Shown here: in pieces, positions 1-8,160 of the stretch | Numbering within the stretch: position 1 is the first letter of the stretch | Layout of the letters: every line of letters starts with the position of its first letter | From: an uncultured Rickettsiales bacterium | Lineage (GTDB): Bacteria; Pseudomonadota; Alphaproteobacteria; Rickettsiales; UBA1997 | Reading direction: 5' to 3' | DNA: 40,044 nt | NCBI GenBank assembly: GCA_905478165.1 | Contig: CAJQHK010000012.1 | Coordinates: 1-40,044, forward strand | Translations under genes and position numbers: made by a program | The notes under the pieces: model-generated | Told to the model about the DNA's origin: nothing | Seen by the model: only the letters and a program-made list of their open reading frames with translations | Databases searched by the model: none

Positions 1-259
1 TTCAGTTCCTACAACTCCCCCTAAGGGGGAGTCGAGGAACGTAGAGACTCGGTGGGGGTTCTCCTACCCCAAGATAAAAATTTTCCATCCTAACTAATAC
101 AACCCCCACCGAAGCAATAAATTGCTTCGACTTCCCCCTTAGGGGGAGTTGAAGACCCATTTCATTTCCCACAATTCCCCTTATGGATAGGTAAAAAGCA
201 AACCGCTTTTTTATCAAAATAATCTTTAATTATTTTGGCGGGGTAAACAAACAAACTCA
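1..259. repeat. Modular palindromic intergenic repeat, copy 1
   Basis: This non-coding stretch is built from nested inverted repeats. An 11-bp perfect pair lies at 50-60 and 101-111. A GAAGCAAT/ATTGCTTC hairpin lies at 111-128. Two short palindromes of the form CTCCCCCTAAGGGGGAG lie near 15-32 and 131-150. A 9-bp hairpin lies at 215-223 and 229-237. The segment 234-259, read on the minus strand, matches 2390-2415 at 24 of 26 positions, so this is a dispersed family. A 71-codon open frame across it follows the palindromes and is not taken as a gene. The left end may lie outside the window. Confidence 0.7.
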
Positions 260-304
260 GTTAAAATTTTAATTTCACCACAATCTAATTCCTCACCACA
301 ACAC

Positions 305-340
305 AAAAAAAGGCGATGATTAAATTAATAATCACCGCCT
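305..340 (-). terminator. Rho-independent terminator of rpmB
   Basis: Read on the minus strand, a 12-bp stem (one G-U pair) closes a short AT-rich loop and is followed directly by a run of T. It lies about 35 bases downstream of the rpmB stop codon. Confidence 0.85.
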
Positions 341-374
341 CAAAATATCTAAACTAAACTTCTAAAAGCCAAAA

Positions 375-731
375 CTAAGCCTTAACTTCTTCTTCCTTAA
401 CAAATTTTCTAGATTTTAATTTAATCTCATCCAATTTACCAGACTTCTTCAATTTAGTAACAATTTGTTTTTTAAACCTCAAGCCAAGATCAGTTAACTT
501 ACTAGATCTGCAATTAACAATAAAATTATCAAAACCACAATTTTTATTGATAGTTCTAATTGCTTTGGTAGAAAGACTAGAAAACTTAACTTTAACACCC
601 AAAACCTCACTATCAAAAGAAGAGGATTTTAAATTAGGATAGAATTTTCTTTTAGTTTTTCTATTAGAGTGAGAAACATTGTTCCCACTCATGATAGTTT
701 TTTCAACTAATAAATCACAAATTTTACTCAT
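375..731 (-). CDS. rpmB: 50S ribosomal protein L28
   Basis: This is large-subunit ribosomal protein L28. The 118-residue product opens with MSKICDLLVEKTIMSGNNVS followed by the SHSNRKTKRKF stretch. This matches the L28 family pattern of an N-terminal strand with an internal G-N-x-V-S-H-S/A-x-x-K-T-K-R segment. The C-terminal half is lysine-rich. The protein is about 20 residues longer than typical alphaproteobacterial L28, with the extra length in the charged C-terminus. It is transcribed alone, downstream of the pilin gene on the same strand, and ends at a strong terminator at 305-340. Confidence 0.93.
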   Translation of the reverse strand: MSKICDLLVEKTIMSGNNVSHSNRKTKRKFYPNLKSSSFDSEVLGVKVKFSSLSTKAIRTINKNCGFDNFIVNCRSSKLTDLGLRFKKQIVTKLKKSGKLDEIKLKSRKFVKEEEVKA

Positions 732-743
732 AAAAACCTAAAT

Positions 744-1430
744 TTATTTTGATACATTAGAACATAGAGACGTAGCACTTTGATCACCAGAAATTACAGC
801 AATGATTGACGGCGCTCCAAAGAATACCGCGATACCTGCCGCAACCGAGATCATCAAACCCCAAGAAACTTTACCAGTAAAGAAGCCAATACCAACTGAA
901 ATCACACCAACAGCAGCAAACGCCTTACCAGCGGTACCAGTAGCAATTTGATAAACCCTGCAAACAGCATCAACCAGCTTATTGTTGTCAACATCTTCAA
1001 CAGTCCACTGACAATTAGCAAAAGCATTACCATTTGATATACAAGCAGCCCTAGTTTGAATATTAGTACATCTAATTGGATAATCTAAAGTTGTATCACA
1101 ACCACCATCGCCCTTTAAGGTACATAAATTTTCATTATCAATAGTTCCAGTACCAGGTTCTTTTGCGTTACAAGATGCAGAAATACTATTACCACTATCC
1201 TTAGCTACAGAATCACATAAAGCATTAATAAAATTTGCATCTGTCTGGAAACTTGCACTTGCACCACTTCTTTGGTTACAACCAGCATGTGCGTCACTGC
1301 TACCAAAAATACCTGATGAAATTGAAGGAATTACTAACATTACAAAGAGGGATAATATACCAACCCTAAAGAACTTTGCAAAACTACTTACCAACACATT
1401 TTTTTTGTTTTTCGCTTCTATTTGTTTCAT
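744..1430 (-). CDS. virB2: VirB2/TrbC-like type IV secretion pilin with a cysteine-rich N-terminal domain
   Basis: The C-terminal third, residues about 150-215, has the two hydrophobic helices and short GKVSWG-type basic loop of VirB2/TrbC pilins of the Rickettsiales type. The N-terminus has a basic stretch, a hydrophobic segment (residues 23-40) and a likely signal peptidase site after DAHA at 49. Between signal and pilin domain lie about 100 hydrophilic residues with eight cysteines (51, 72, 87, 103, 111, 121, 130, 140). Two more cysteines (157, 223) are in the usual VirB2 positions. Ordinary VirB2 is about 100-130 residues, so this one is roughly doubled. I chose the internal ATG at 1430 because the 20 residues before it look like untranslated leader; an ATG at 1490 is possible. 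It stands apart from virB11 at 15.9 kb, as is common where the T4SS is dispersed. Confidence 0.8.
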   Translation of the reverse strand: MKQIEAKNKKNVLVSSFAKFFRVGILSLFVMLVIPSISSGIFGSSDAHAGCNQRSGASASFQTDANFINALCDSVAKDSGNSISASCNAKEPGTGTIDNENLCTLKGDGGCDTTLDYPIRCTNIQTRAACISNGNAFANCQWTVEDVDNNKLVDAVCRVYQIATGTAGKAFAAVGVISVGIGFFTGKVSWGLMISVAAGIAVFFGAPSIIAVISGDQSATSLCSNVSK

Positions 1431-1677
1431 TTTTTTAATAGTTAAAATTAAATATCGGTTAATATTGAAAAATATATAATTACTTGTCAATAAAAATTTA
1501 CTGTTTTAAAAACTTATCTTGAGAGCTTAATTAAAAGATCTTATTAAGATAATATATTTCTTTAACTTAGAAATATACATGTTAATTACAACAATAGAAA
1601 ACCAATTATAACATAAAAATATAGTCATTACAAGAAAATAATTTAAAAATACTACTTTAAAGATGGGAATTAGCGTA

Positions 1678-2382
1678 ATGGATAAAATTAACAATGTAAT
1701 CTTTCCAAAATCATGTCTCCTTTGCAATAAAATTATAGAGAATGGTTTATTTTGTGTTGAGGATTGGAAAAAAATAGAATTTATTACAGAACCTTTTTGC
1801 AAAATTTGCCACCTACCCTTTGATTATAAAATTGATGATAATCTAATTTGCGGAAATTGCTTAGAAAATAAACCCTTTTATCAAAAGCTAGTTGCAGCCT
1901 GTAAATATAATGATGAATTGATGGGTTTGATAGTAAAATTTAAATTTTTCGATCAAACTTATTTAGCAAAAGAATTGTGCAACCTTATTTATCCGAAATT
2001 AGAAGAATTTATTAGTGATATTGATTTTATTGTAGCGGTTCCGCTTCATAAAAAGAGACTTAGAAGAAGAAAATATAATCAAGCCTTACTTTTGGCAAAA
2101 TTTATTAGCAAAAAATCTGGGATAAAATTAATTCCTGATTTATTGATAAGAACTAAAGAAGGTAAAAATCAAATTGGACTAAATAAAAAGGCGAGGATAG
2201 ATAATGTCAAAAATGCTTTTTTGTTAAATGGAAAATATAAGAATCTTATTATTGAGAAGAATATATTAATTATTGATGATGTAGTTACAACTGGCGCTAC
2301 TATAAATAATTGCTCAAAAATTTTGAAGAAGAATGGGGTTGGAAGTATTTTTGTGGGAGTTGTTGGTAAGAGGATGTTGTAG
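1678..2382 (+). CDS. comF: ComF family protein (phosphoribosyltransferase domain)
   Basis: This is a ComF/GntX-type protein. Counting from an ATG at 1663, an N-terminal double zinc ribbon has cysteines at 18, 21, 31, 46, 49, 63 and 66. A type I phosphoribosyltransferase fold follows, with the PRPP-binding motif IIDDVVTTGAT near the C-terminus. ComF proteins are tied to DNA uptake in competent bacteria, but many homologues have no proven role. I prefer the ATG at 1678 because the family normally starts just before the I-x-x-x-x-F-P-x-x-C segment; the ATG at 1663 is also possible. It is a single gene, divergent from the pilin, and ends a few bases before a palindromic repeat. Confidence 0.9.
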   Translation: MDKINNVIFPKSCLLCNKIIENGLFCVEDWKKIEFITEPFCKICHLPFDYKIDDNLICGNCLENKPFYQKLVAACKYNDELMGLIVKFKFFDQTYLAKELCNLIYPKLEEFISDIDFIVAVPLHKKRLRRRKYNQALLLAKFISKKSGIKLIPDLLIRTKEGKNQIGLNKKARIDNVKNAFLLNGKYKNLIIEKNILIIDDVVTTGATINNCSKILKKNGVGSIFVGVVGKRML

Positions 2383-2387
2383 GGTGG

Positions 2388-2518
2388 ATTGAGTTTGTTT
2401 GCTTACCCCACCAAAGTAGCAAAGCTACTTTGACTCCCCTATATTACAAGGGGAGTTGGAAACTGAACTCGGTTTAAAACTCTCCTTGTAATATAGGTAA
2501 CAAGCAAACAAACTCAAT
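2388..2518. repeat. Modular palindromic intergenic repeat, copy 2
   Basis: A 17-bp perfect inverted repeat (2388-2404 with 2502-2518) encloses an 8-bp perfect hairpin (2412-2419/2425-2432) and a 20-bp inverted pair with one mismatch (2438-2457/2478-2497). It lies between the convergent comF and cysS genes, so transcripts from either side could fold it and it may act as a terminator. The flank 2390-2415 is shared with copy 1. Confidence 0.8.
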
Positions 2519-2555
2519 TCTTACAAAAACAACATACACCACCTAACAAAATAAA

Positions 2556-3926
2556 TTATGCCATTTCCCAACTTACTCCACCCTTACCATCCTTAATAAC
2601 AATGTTTTTACTTAAAAGCTCTTCACGAATATGATCTGCTTTGGCATAATCCTTATTTTTCTTAGCAATATTTCTTTCTTCTATTTTGGATAAGATGTAA
2701 TTTTCATCAATATTGTTTTTCACTCTTCTATCAAAGTAATTTTTATCTAAAAGACCAAGAAAATCTAAAATTTCAACCAAATTAGAAGCTAATTTCTCCT
2801 TATCTTTAAAAGATTTATAATCTTTCACCAGAGAATGTAAAACAGAGAAGGCTAAGGGCGAGTTTAAGTCCTCTTCTAAAGATAAAATCACTTTTTCTAA
2901 ATAAGGATTTTCATATTTTGACAATAAAAAGCTTTCCTTACTCAAAATTGAATAGAATTTTTCAATTGATTTGGTGGCGTCCATCAAGGATTTGTCAGTA
3001 AAATCTAATGGCTTGCGATAATGAGTTGAGAGAAGTAAAAACCTAATAATAATTCCTGAAATATTTTTTTCTATTAAGTCAGCAACGGTAATAAAATTGC
3101 CAACAGATTTACTCATTTTTTCACCAGAAACAGTCAAAAAGCCATTATGAAGCCAATATTTAGAAAAATTTGACCCAATATTGGCGCATTTACTCTGCGC
3201 AATTTCATTTTCATGGTGAGGAAATTGTAAATCTGCACCACCACCATGAATATCAAAATCTTGACCTAAAAATTTATTACTCATAGCACTACATTCGATA
3301 TGCCAACCTGGTCTGCCCTTACCCCAAGGTGAGTCAAAGACTGAAGAAGCATCATCCTTTTTGCTAGATGGCTTCCAAAGTACAAAATCTAGAGGATTTT
3401 TCTTATAATTTGCTACCTCAACCCTTGCGCCAACAATCATTTCATCAAGATTTCTGCGAGATAATTCACCATACTCCTTATAAGAATTAACGTCAAACAA
3501 AACATGTCCTTCACTTATATAGGCATTTTTATTAGCAATTAATTTTTCAATCATGTTAATAATTTCGGTAATATTTTCGGTTGCCTTTGGCTCAAAATTA
3601 GGCTTTAAAACATTAAGATATTCTATATCAGAATTAAAATCTTCAATAATTTTGCTAGTTAATTCCTTGATTGAGACCTTATTTTCTATTGCTGCTTTAT
3701 TAATTTTATCATCAACATCAGTAATATTTCTAACATAGGTAACTTTTGCAAATTTATTTTGCAAAAAGCGATATAAAAGATCGTAAATTACAATAGATCT
3801 AGCATTTCCAATATGAGGACGACTATAAACTGTTGGTCCACAAACATAAAATTTAATATGATCCTTTTCGATTGGCTCAAAAACTTCTTTGCTCTTAGAT
3901 AATGTATTAAAAAATTTTATGACCAT
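2556..3926 (-). CDS. cysS: Cysteinyl-tRNA synthetase
   Basis: This class I aminoacyl-tRNA synthetase charges tRNA-Cys in the cytosol. The HIGH-type motif is HIGN at residues 38-41 and the KMSKS loop is at 270-274. Zinc ligands are visible as C29, C212 and the HHEN segment at 237-241. At 456 residues it is normal length and ends with the usual GVSWE-type tail. It is the last gene of a minus-strand run (SemiSWEET, murB, sdaA, cysS), 19 bases after sdaA. Nothing links it functionally to the neighbours except that sdaA consumes serine, the precursor of cysteine. Confidence 0.97.
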   Translation of the reverse strand: MVIKFFNTLSKSKEVFEPIEKDHIKFYVCGPTVYSRPHIGNARSIVIYDLLYRFLQNKFAKVTYVRNITDVDDKINKAAIENKVSIKELTSKIIEDFNSDIEYLNVLKPNFEPKATENITEIINMIEKLIANKNAYISEGHVLFDVNSYKEYGELSRRNLDEMIVGARVEVANYKKNPLDFVLWKPSSKKDDASSVFDSPWGKGRPGWHIECSAMSNKFLGQDFDIHGGGADLQFPHHENEIAQSKCANIGSNFSKYWLHNGFLTVSGEKMSKSVGNFITVADLIEKNISGIIIRFLLLSTHYRKPLDFTDKSLMDATKSIEKFYSILSKESFLLSKYENPYLEKVILSLEEDLNSPLAFSVLHSLVKDYKSFKDKEKLASNLVEILDFLGLLDKNYFDRRVKNNIDENYILSKIEERNIAKKNKDYAKADHIREELLSKNIVIKDGKGGVSWEMA

Positions 3927-3945
3927 TGTTGTTTTTTGTTAAAAA

Positions 3946-5337
3946 TTAACATTCAGCAACAGAAATTGGTATATTTATTGCTAGACCAGCTTCTGATGTT
4001 TCTTTGTATTTATTATTCATATCCATCGCCGTCTCTTTCATCACTTTTATTATATGATCGAGATCAACCTTAAAATTTTCTATAGCAGATCCTAACGCAA
4101 TGTTAGAGGCGGTTATAGCCTTAACTGCTCCCATGGCATTACGCTCAATACATGGTATTTGCACTAAACCATTAACGGGATCGCAAGTTAATCCTAAATT
4201 ATGTTCCATAGCTATTTCAGCAGATTGTAAAACTTGCCTATAGCTACCACCAAGGCAATAAGTTAGTCCAGCAGCGGCCATAGATGAAGAAACTCCAATT
4301 TCAGCCTGACAACCGCCTACAGCAGCTGAAATTGTCGCTCCCTCCTTAAATAATACTCCAATTTGACCAGCTATTAAGATAAAATTTTGTATATCTTTAA
4401 AAGATTTATTTTTCTGAAAACATATTAAATACATTATTACAGCTGGAATAACACCAGCAGAACCATTGGTTGGGGCAGTAACTACTCTACCAAATGAAGC
4501 ATTTTCCTCATTAACAGCTAATGCAAAGCAAGTAATCCAACTTACAACCTCTTCAAAAGAATATTTTTTTGATTTTATAATATTTACCCACTCTTCATAA
4601 TTTTGGTATTTTTTATCACCAATAAGAGATTTGTTCATTTCAGCAGCTCTTCTTACAACGCCAATTCCACCAGGCAATATGCCAGTTTTACCGCAACCTA
4701 AGTAAATTGATTCTGCCATAATTTTCCATATATTTTTAATATATTCTTCTATTTCTTTTTTACTTCTAGTGGCCAATTCATTGCTATAAATTACGTCTAA
4801 AATATCATTACCATTTTTTAAATAAGAAACTAAGTCACAAGAATTTTTAATAATATATGGATATTTTATTTTCACCCCCTCTTTACTTATATCATCCTCA
4901 TTAGAAATAACAAAACCACCACCAACTGAATAATAAGTTTGACTAACATAAGAGTCGTTAATTTTTGCTGAAAATTTTATAGCATTTGGATGAAATGGTA
5001 AGGTTCTTGAGTTAAAAATAATTTTTTCCTCTATACTAAAATCAATTAAATTAACTTTTCTAATATTTAGCTTTTTATCGGATTTGACCTGATTAATATA
5101 ATCTTTAATTAAGGAAATATCTATGGTTTTAAAATCATACCCTAATAAAGCTAAAATTACAGCAATATCAGTGCCATGACCCTTGCCAGTTTTAGATAAA
5201 GACCCAAATAAATCAACCTTAATATCAGTTATTTTTTTGCAATCAAGATTGTCTAAAAATTTTTGACAAGCAACCCAAGGTCCCATAGTGTGAGAACTTG
5301 AAGGACCTATACCTATTTTAAAAATATCTAATACCAT
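3946..5337 (-). CDS. sdaA: L-serine dehydratase, iron-sulfur type, single chain
   Basis: It deaminates L-serine to pyruvate and ammonia. The 463-residue chain has the N-terminal beta domain beginning near [10 protein letters not shown] (11-20) and the C-terminal alpha domain with GSAGVIPA (292-299). Candidate [4Fe-4S] cysteines are C343, C385 and C396. Both domains lie in one chain, as in the proteobacterial form, not split as in Bacillus. A single base separates it from the murB stop codon, so the two are probably translationally coupled. With kbl in this window it suggests use of serine, glycine or threonine as carbon source, which is inference. Confidence 0.95.
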   Translation of the reverse strand: MVLDIFKIGIGPSSSHTMGPWVACQKFLDNLDCKKITDIKVDLFGSLSKTGKGHGTDIAVILALLGYDFKTIDISLIKDYINQVKSDKKLNIRKVNLIDFSIEEKIIFNSRTLPFHPNAIKFSAKINDSYVSQTYYSVGGGFVISNEDDISKEGVKIKYPYIIKNSCDLVSYLKNGNDILDVIYSNELATRSKKEIEEYIKNIWKIMAESIYLGCGKTGILPGGIGVVRRAAEMNKSLIGDKKYQNYEEWVNIIKSKKYSFEEVVSWITCFALAVNEENASFGRVVTAPTNGSAGVIPAVIMYLICFQKNKSFKDIQNFILIAGQIGVLFKEGATISAAVGGCQAEIGVSSSMAAAGLTYCLGGSYRQVLQSAEIAMEHNLGLTCDPVNGLVQIPCIERNAMGAVKAITASNIALGSAIENFKVDLDHIIKVMKETAMDMNNKYKETSEAGLAINIPISVAEC

Positions 5338-5338
5338 C

Positions 5339-6229
5339 CTAAGAAATTATTTTTATTTCCATTTCTAATTTGACGCCTGTTTTTTCTAAAACCTTATCTA
5401 TCACATACTCGCTAAGATTAATCAAATCATTGGCATTATTACTACCATGATTAATCATAAAATTACAATGCTTTTCCGACATTTCGGCATCTCCAATTTT
5501 CTTACCACGACATCCTGCTTGATCAATTAATTCCCAAGCCTTCATGTTGAGTGGATTTTTAAAAGTACTACCACCAGTTTTTGCCCTAATTGGCTGCGTT
5601 TCCTCCCTCTTTCTATTGAAGTCTAATATTTGTTTTGAAATTTTTTGTACATCACCCTTCTTAACCCTAAAAAAAGCTTTTAAAAAAATTAAATTTTCCA
5701 ATAACTTGCATTTTCGATAGGAAAAATCACAATCTTCACTCGAAAATTCAAAAATATTTCCTTCAAAATCAATTGCTATCATTTTTTCTAAAAAATCCGC
5801 AACTTCGGCGCCATAGCAGCCAGAATTCATCCTAATAGCACCACCAATAGAGCCAGGAATACCAGTTAAAAACTCTAAATTTGTGAGAGAATTATTTTTG
5901 CAATAGTTTGCTAAATTACGTGATAAAACACCAGCCCCAACCTCTAAAATGTTATTTTGATGAGAAATGTCAGTGAAACCAAAATTTAACTTTATTACAC
6001 AAGCATCAATTTCTCCATCCTTAACAATAATATTTGAACCGACACCCAAAATAATAACCCTTAGATCTTCCGACTTGTTTTGTAAAAAAAACTGTAAGTC
6101 ACTTATATCTTTTGGAAAAAAAACAACTTTTACTCTACCACCTACACCAAACCAGTTAGTTTTTGACAAATCTACATTCAGGCGATATTTTCCGGAAACT
6201 TTTGGTAAAGAAAAATAAGAATCAGTCAT
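5339..6229 (-). CDS. murB: UDP-N-acetylenolpyruvoylglucosamine reductase
   Basis: This FAD enzyme makes UDP-N-acetylmuramate, the second committed step of peptidoglycan synthesis. Visible marks are the FAD-binding GVGSNIIV at 62-69, the GIPGSIGGAIRMNSGCYG segment at 123-140, and GGSTFKNP at 219-226 with catalytic serine 221. Its 296 residues fit the short type IIa MurB form. Its ATG overlaps the SemiSWEET stop by four bases (ATGA), which predicts coupled translation. In many alphaproteobacteria murB sits in the mur-ddl-ftsQ cluster; here it is detached from it. Confidence 0.96.
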   Translation of the reverse strand: MTDSYFSLPKVSGKYRLNVDLSKTNWFGVGGRVKVVFFPKDISDLQFFLQNKSEDLRVIILGVGSNIIVKDGEIDACVIKLNFGFTDISHQNNILEVGAGVLSRNLANYCKNNSLTNLEFLTGIPGSIGGAIRMNSGCYGAEVADFLEKMIAIDFEGNIFEFSSEDCDFSYRKCKLLENLIFLKAFFRVKKGDVQKISKQILDFNRKREETQPIRAKTGGSTFKNPLNMKAWELIDQAGCRGKKIGDAEMSEKHCNFMINHGSNNANDLINLSEYVIDKVLEKTGVKLEMEIKIIS

Positions 6230-6498
6230 TTATTTTTATAAATATTTATAATTTTAATGATTAATATCACTAAAGATAAAGCAAAAGTTATTAAATTAGC
6301 AATAATTAAAGGGTAGGATTTTATCATTAGGCCATAAATTAACCAAAAAGAAACGCCAATTGTAAATAATAAGTACATCCAAAATGACAATGCTTCAGTA
6401 TCCCTATAAGTCAAAACTTTAATTGCCTGAGGTAAAAATGCGCTTGTAGTCAGGATTGCAGCTACAGTGCTAATAATAATTTCGATTGATATATCCAT
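6226..6498 (-). CDS. SemiSWEET/PQ-loop small sugar transporter
   Basis: This 90-residue, three-helix membrane protein belongs to the MtN3/SWEET family. The PQ-loop motif LPQAIK is at residues 22-27 in the first helix, and the second helix carries the aromatic F-W-M-Y segment. SemiSWEETs work as homodimers that carry small sugars passively across the inner membrane; the substrate here cannot be read from sequence. It is the first gene of the run with murB, sdaA and cysS, overlapping murB by four bases. A sugar carrier leading a peptidoglycan gene is unusual, but co-transcription may be incidental. Confidence 0.88.
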   Translation of the reverse strand: MDISIEIIISTVAAILTTSAFLPQAIKVLTYRDTEALSFWMYLLFTIGVSFWLIYGLMIKSYPLIIANLITFALSLVILIIKIINIYKNK

Positions 6499-6741
6499 AT
6501 TTAATATTGATTTTGAAAAATACTTACACTACGTTAATATATGATTATAGCAATTATCATTTAAAAATAAAGAATAGCGAAGTATTTTTGAATTGAAATT
6601 AGGAAAATATTCTAATACTTCTTAAAATTTTTTGCTAATTTTAACCAGAAAATACAGCTAAAATTTTTAATTATCTTTTTATATATTTTTATATAATAAT
6701 TGCTGTTATATAATATTTATCAATTAATTTTTAAGTTAAAG

Positions 6742-8052
6742 GTGTCAAACATATCGACTGTAGTAGGAAATAAGGAAATTTTACTAGTTGCTGAAAATAT
6801 AGCTCATAGTAAAGGCATAACAAAAGAAAAAGTAGTTGAAGCCATCCAAGATGGAATCGAAATGGCTGCAAAAAAGAAATATGGATATAATTTACTAGTT
6901 GAATGTGAAATTAATCCAAAAACTGGTCAGATCAATATCTACAACAATCTTTTAGTCGTTGAGAATGAATCAGGAGAGGATTTTGACAATAGAACTCAAA
7001 TAACCTATAAGAATGCACTCGAAAAAGATTCTGATGCCATTATTGATGGTTACATTAGAGAGCTGTTGCCTCCTATCGATTTAAATAGAACTATAGCTAA
7101 AATTACCAAAAATGAAGTCATTAAAAAAGTAAAAGAAGCTGAGAAAGAAAAAGAGTATGAAGATTTTGTAGATAGAGTTGGTGACGTATCTTACGCTACT
7201 GTAAAAAAAGTTGGTATTAAAAATATTTTAATGGAAGTTGATAATGCTGAAGCAATTATTCATCATGACGACTTACTTCCTAGAGAAATATTTAAAGTTG
7301 GTGATAAATTAAGGGTTTATATCAAAAATGTTGAAAGGAAAGAATCTGGTGTTCAAATTTTTCTATCCAGAACTCATGAGCAATTCCTTGTAAAATTATT
7401 CGCACAGGAAGTTCCGGAATTATTCGATGGTAGTATTAAAATTGGCGGTGTAGCTAGAGACCCTGGATCTAGAGCAAAAATTGCAGTTTACTCTGAGAGA
7501 GATGATATTGATGTTGTAGGTTCTTTAATTGGTATTAGAGGTTCCAGAGTTCAGTCTATTAGCTTTGAACTTAGGGGTGAAAAAATTGATGTAATAAAAT
7601 GGTCAAACAACCTTCCTGAAGTTATTATTGAAGCTCTCTCTCCTGCTAAAATTAGCAAAGTTGTAATTGACGAAGAAAATAATACTATTGATGCAATCTT
7701 AAAAGAAGACCAAATTAGTCTTGCAATTGGAAGGGCTGGACAAAATGTAAGGCTCGCATCCAAACTAATTGGATATAAAATTAATATTTTAACGGAAGAA
7801 CAGGAATCTAGCAGGAGAAAAGAGGAGTTTAATGATTTGTCAGAATTATTCTCTGAAGTTCTGGATGTTGAAACGGTAATAGCTCAATTATTAATTGTTG
7901 AAGGTTTTGCTTCTGTTGAAGATATAGCAACTTCTGACATTTCCGACATAGCCTCCATAGAAGGTTTTAATGAAGATATAGCTGGAGAGATCATTAGAAG
8001 AGCTGATGAATATTTAAATTCCGATAAAGAAGAAGCTGCAGAAGTTAGTTAA
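6742..8052 (+). CDS. nusA: Transcription termination/antitermination factor NusA
   Basis: NusA binds RNA polymerase and nascent RNA and modulates pausing, termination and antitermination. The order is an N-terminal RNAP-binding domain, an S1 domain (about residues 125-195), two KH domains (the GIRGSRVQ and GRAGQNVRLA loops are visible) and a C-terminal helix-hairpin-helix segment. I chose the GTG at 6742, giving 436 residues, because the family begins around S-x-N-K-E-I-L-L-V-A-E; the upstream ATG at 6700 adds 14 unrelated residues. rimP, the usual upstream partner, is absent, and ylxR is missing between nusA and infB. An SD-like sequence is weak (AAAGG just before the GTG). Confidence 0.95.
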   Translation: MSNISTVVGNKEILLVAENIAHSKGITKEKVVEAIQDGIEMAAKKKYGYNLLVECEINPKTGQINIYNNLLVVENESGEDFDNRTQITYKNALEKDSDAIIDGYIRELLPPIDLNRTIAKITKNEVIKKVKEAEKEKEYEDFVDRVGDVSYATVKKVGIKNILMEVDNAEAIIHHDDLLPREIFKVGDKLRVYIKNVERKESGVQIFLSRTHEQFLVKLFAQEVPELFDGSIKIGGVARDPGSRAKIAVYSERDDIDVVGSLIGIRGSRVQSISFELRGEKIDVIKWSNNLPEVIIEALSPAKISKVVIDEENNTIDAILKEDQISLAIGRAGQNVRLASKLIGYKINILTEEQESSRRKEEFNDLSELFSEVLDVETVIAQLLIVEGFASVEDIATSDISDIASIEGFNEDIAGEIIRRADEYLNSDKEEAAEVS

Positions 8053-8160
8053 ACAAAAAAACATGTTAAGAAGTTCCTAGAAGAGTCTTAGCAGAATTTT
8101 GTGCCATTAGCCAATCAGGATAACTATATCTCTTACTTGTAAAATACAAAGGATACTTTA

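Noticed and set aside
2-217. 71-codon minus-strand open frame
   Set aside because: It runs through the palindromic repeat and its composition follows the G/C runs; no ribosome site or family resemblance.
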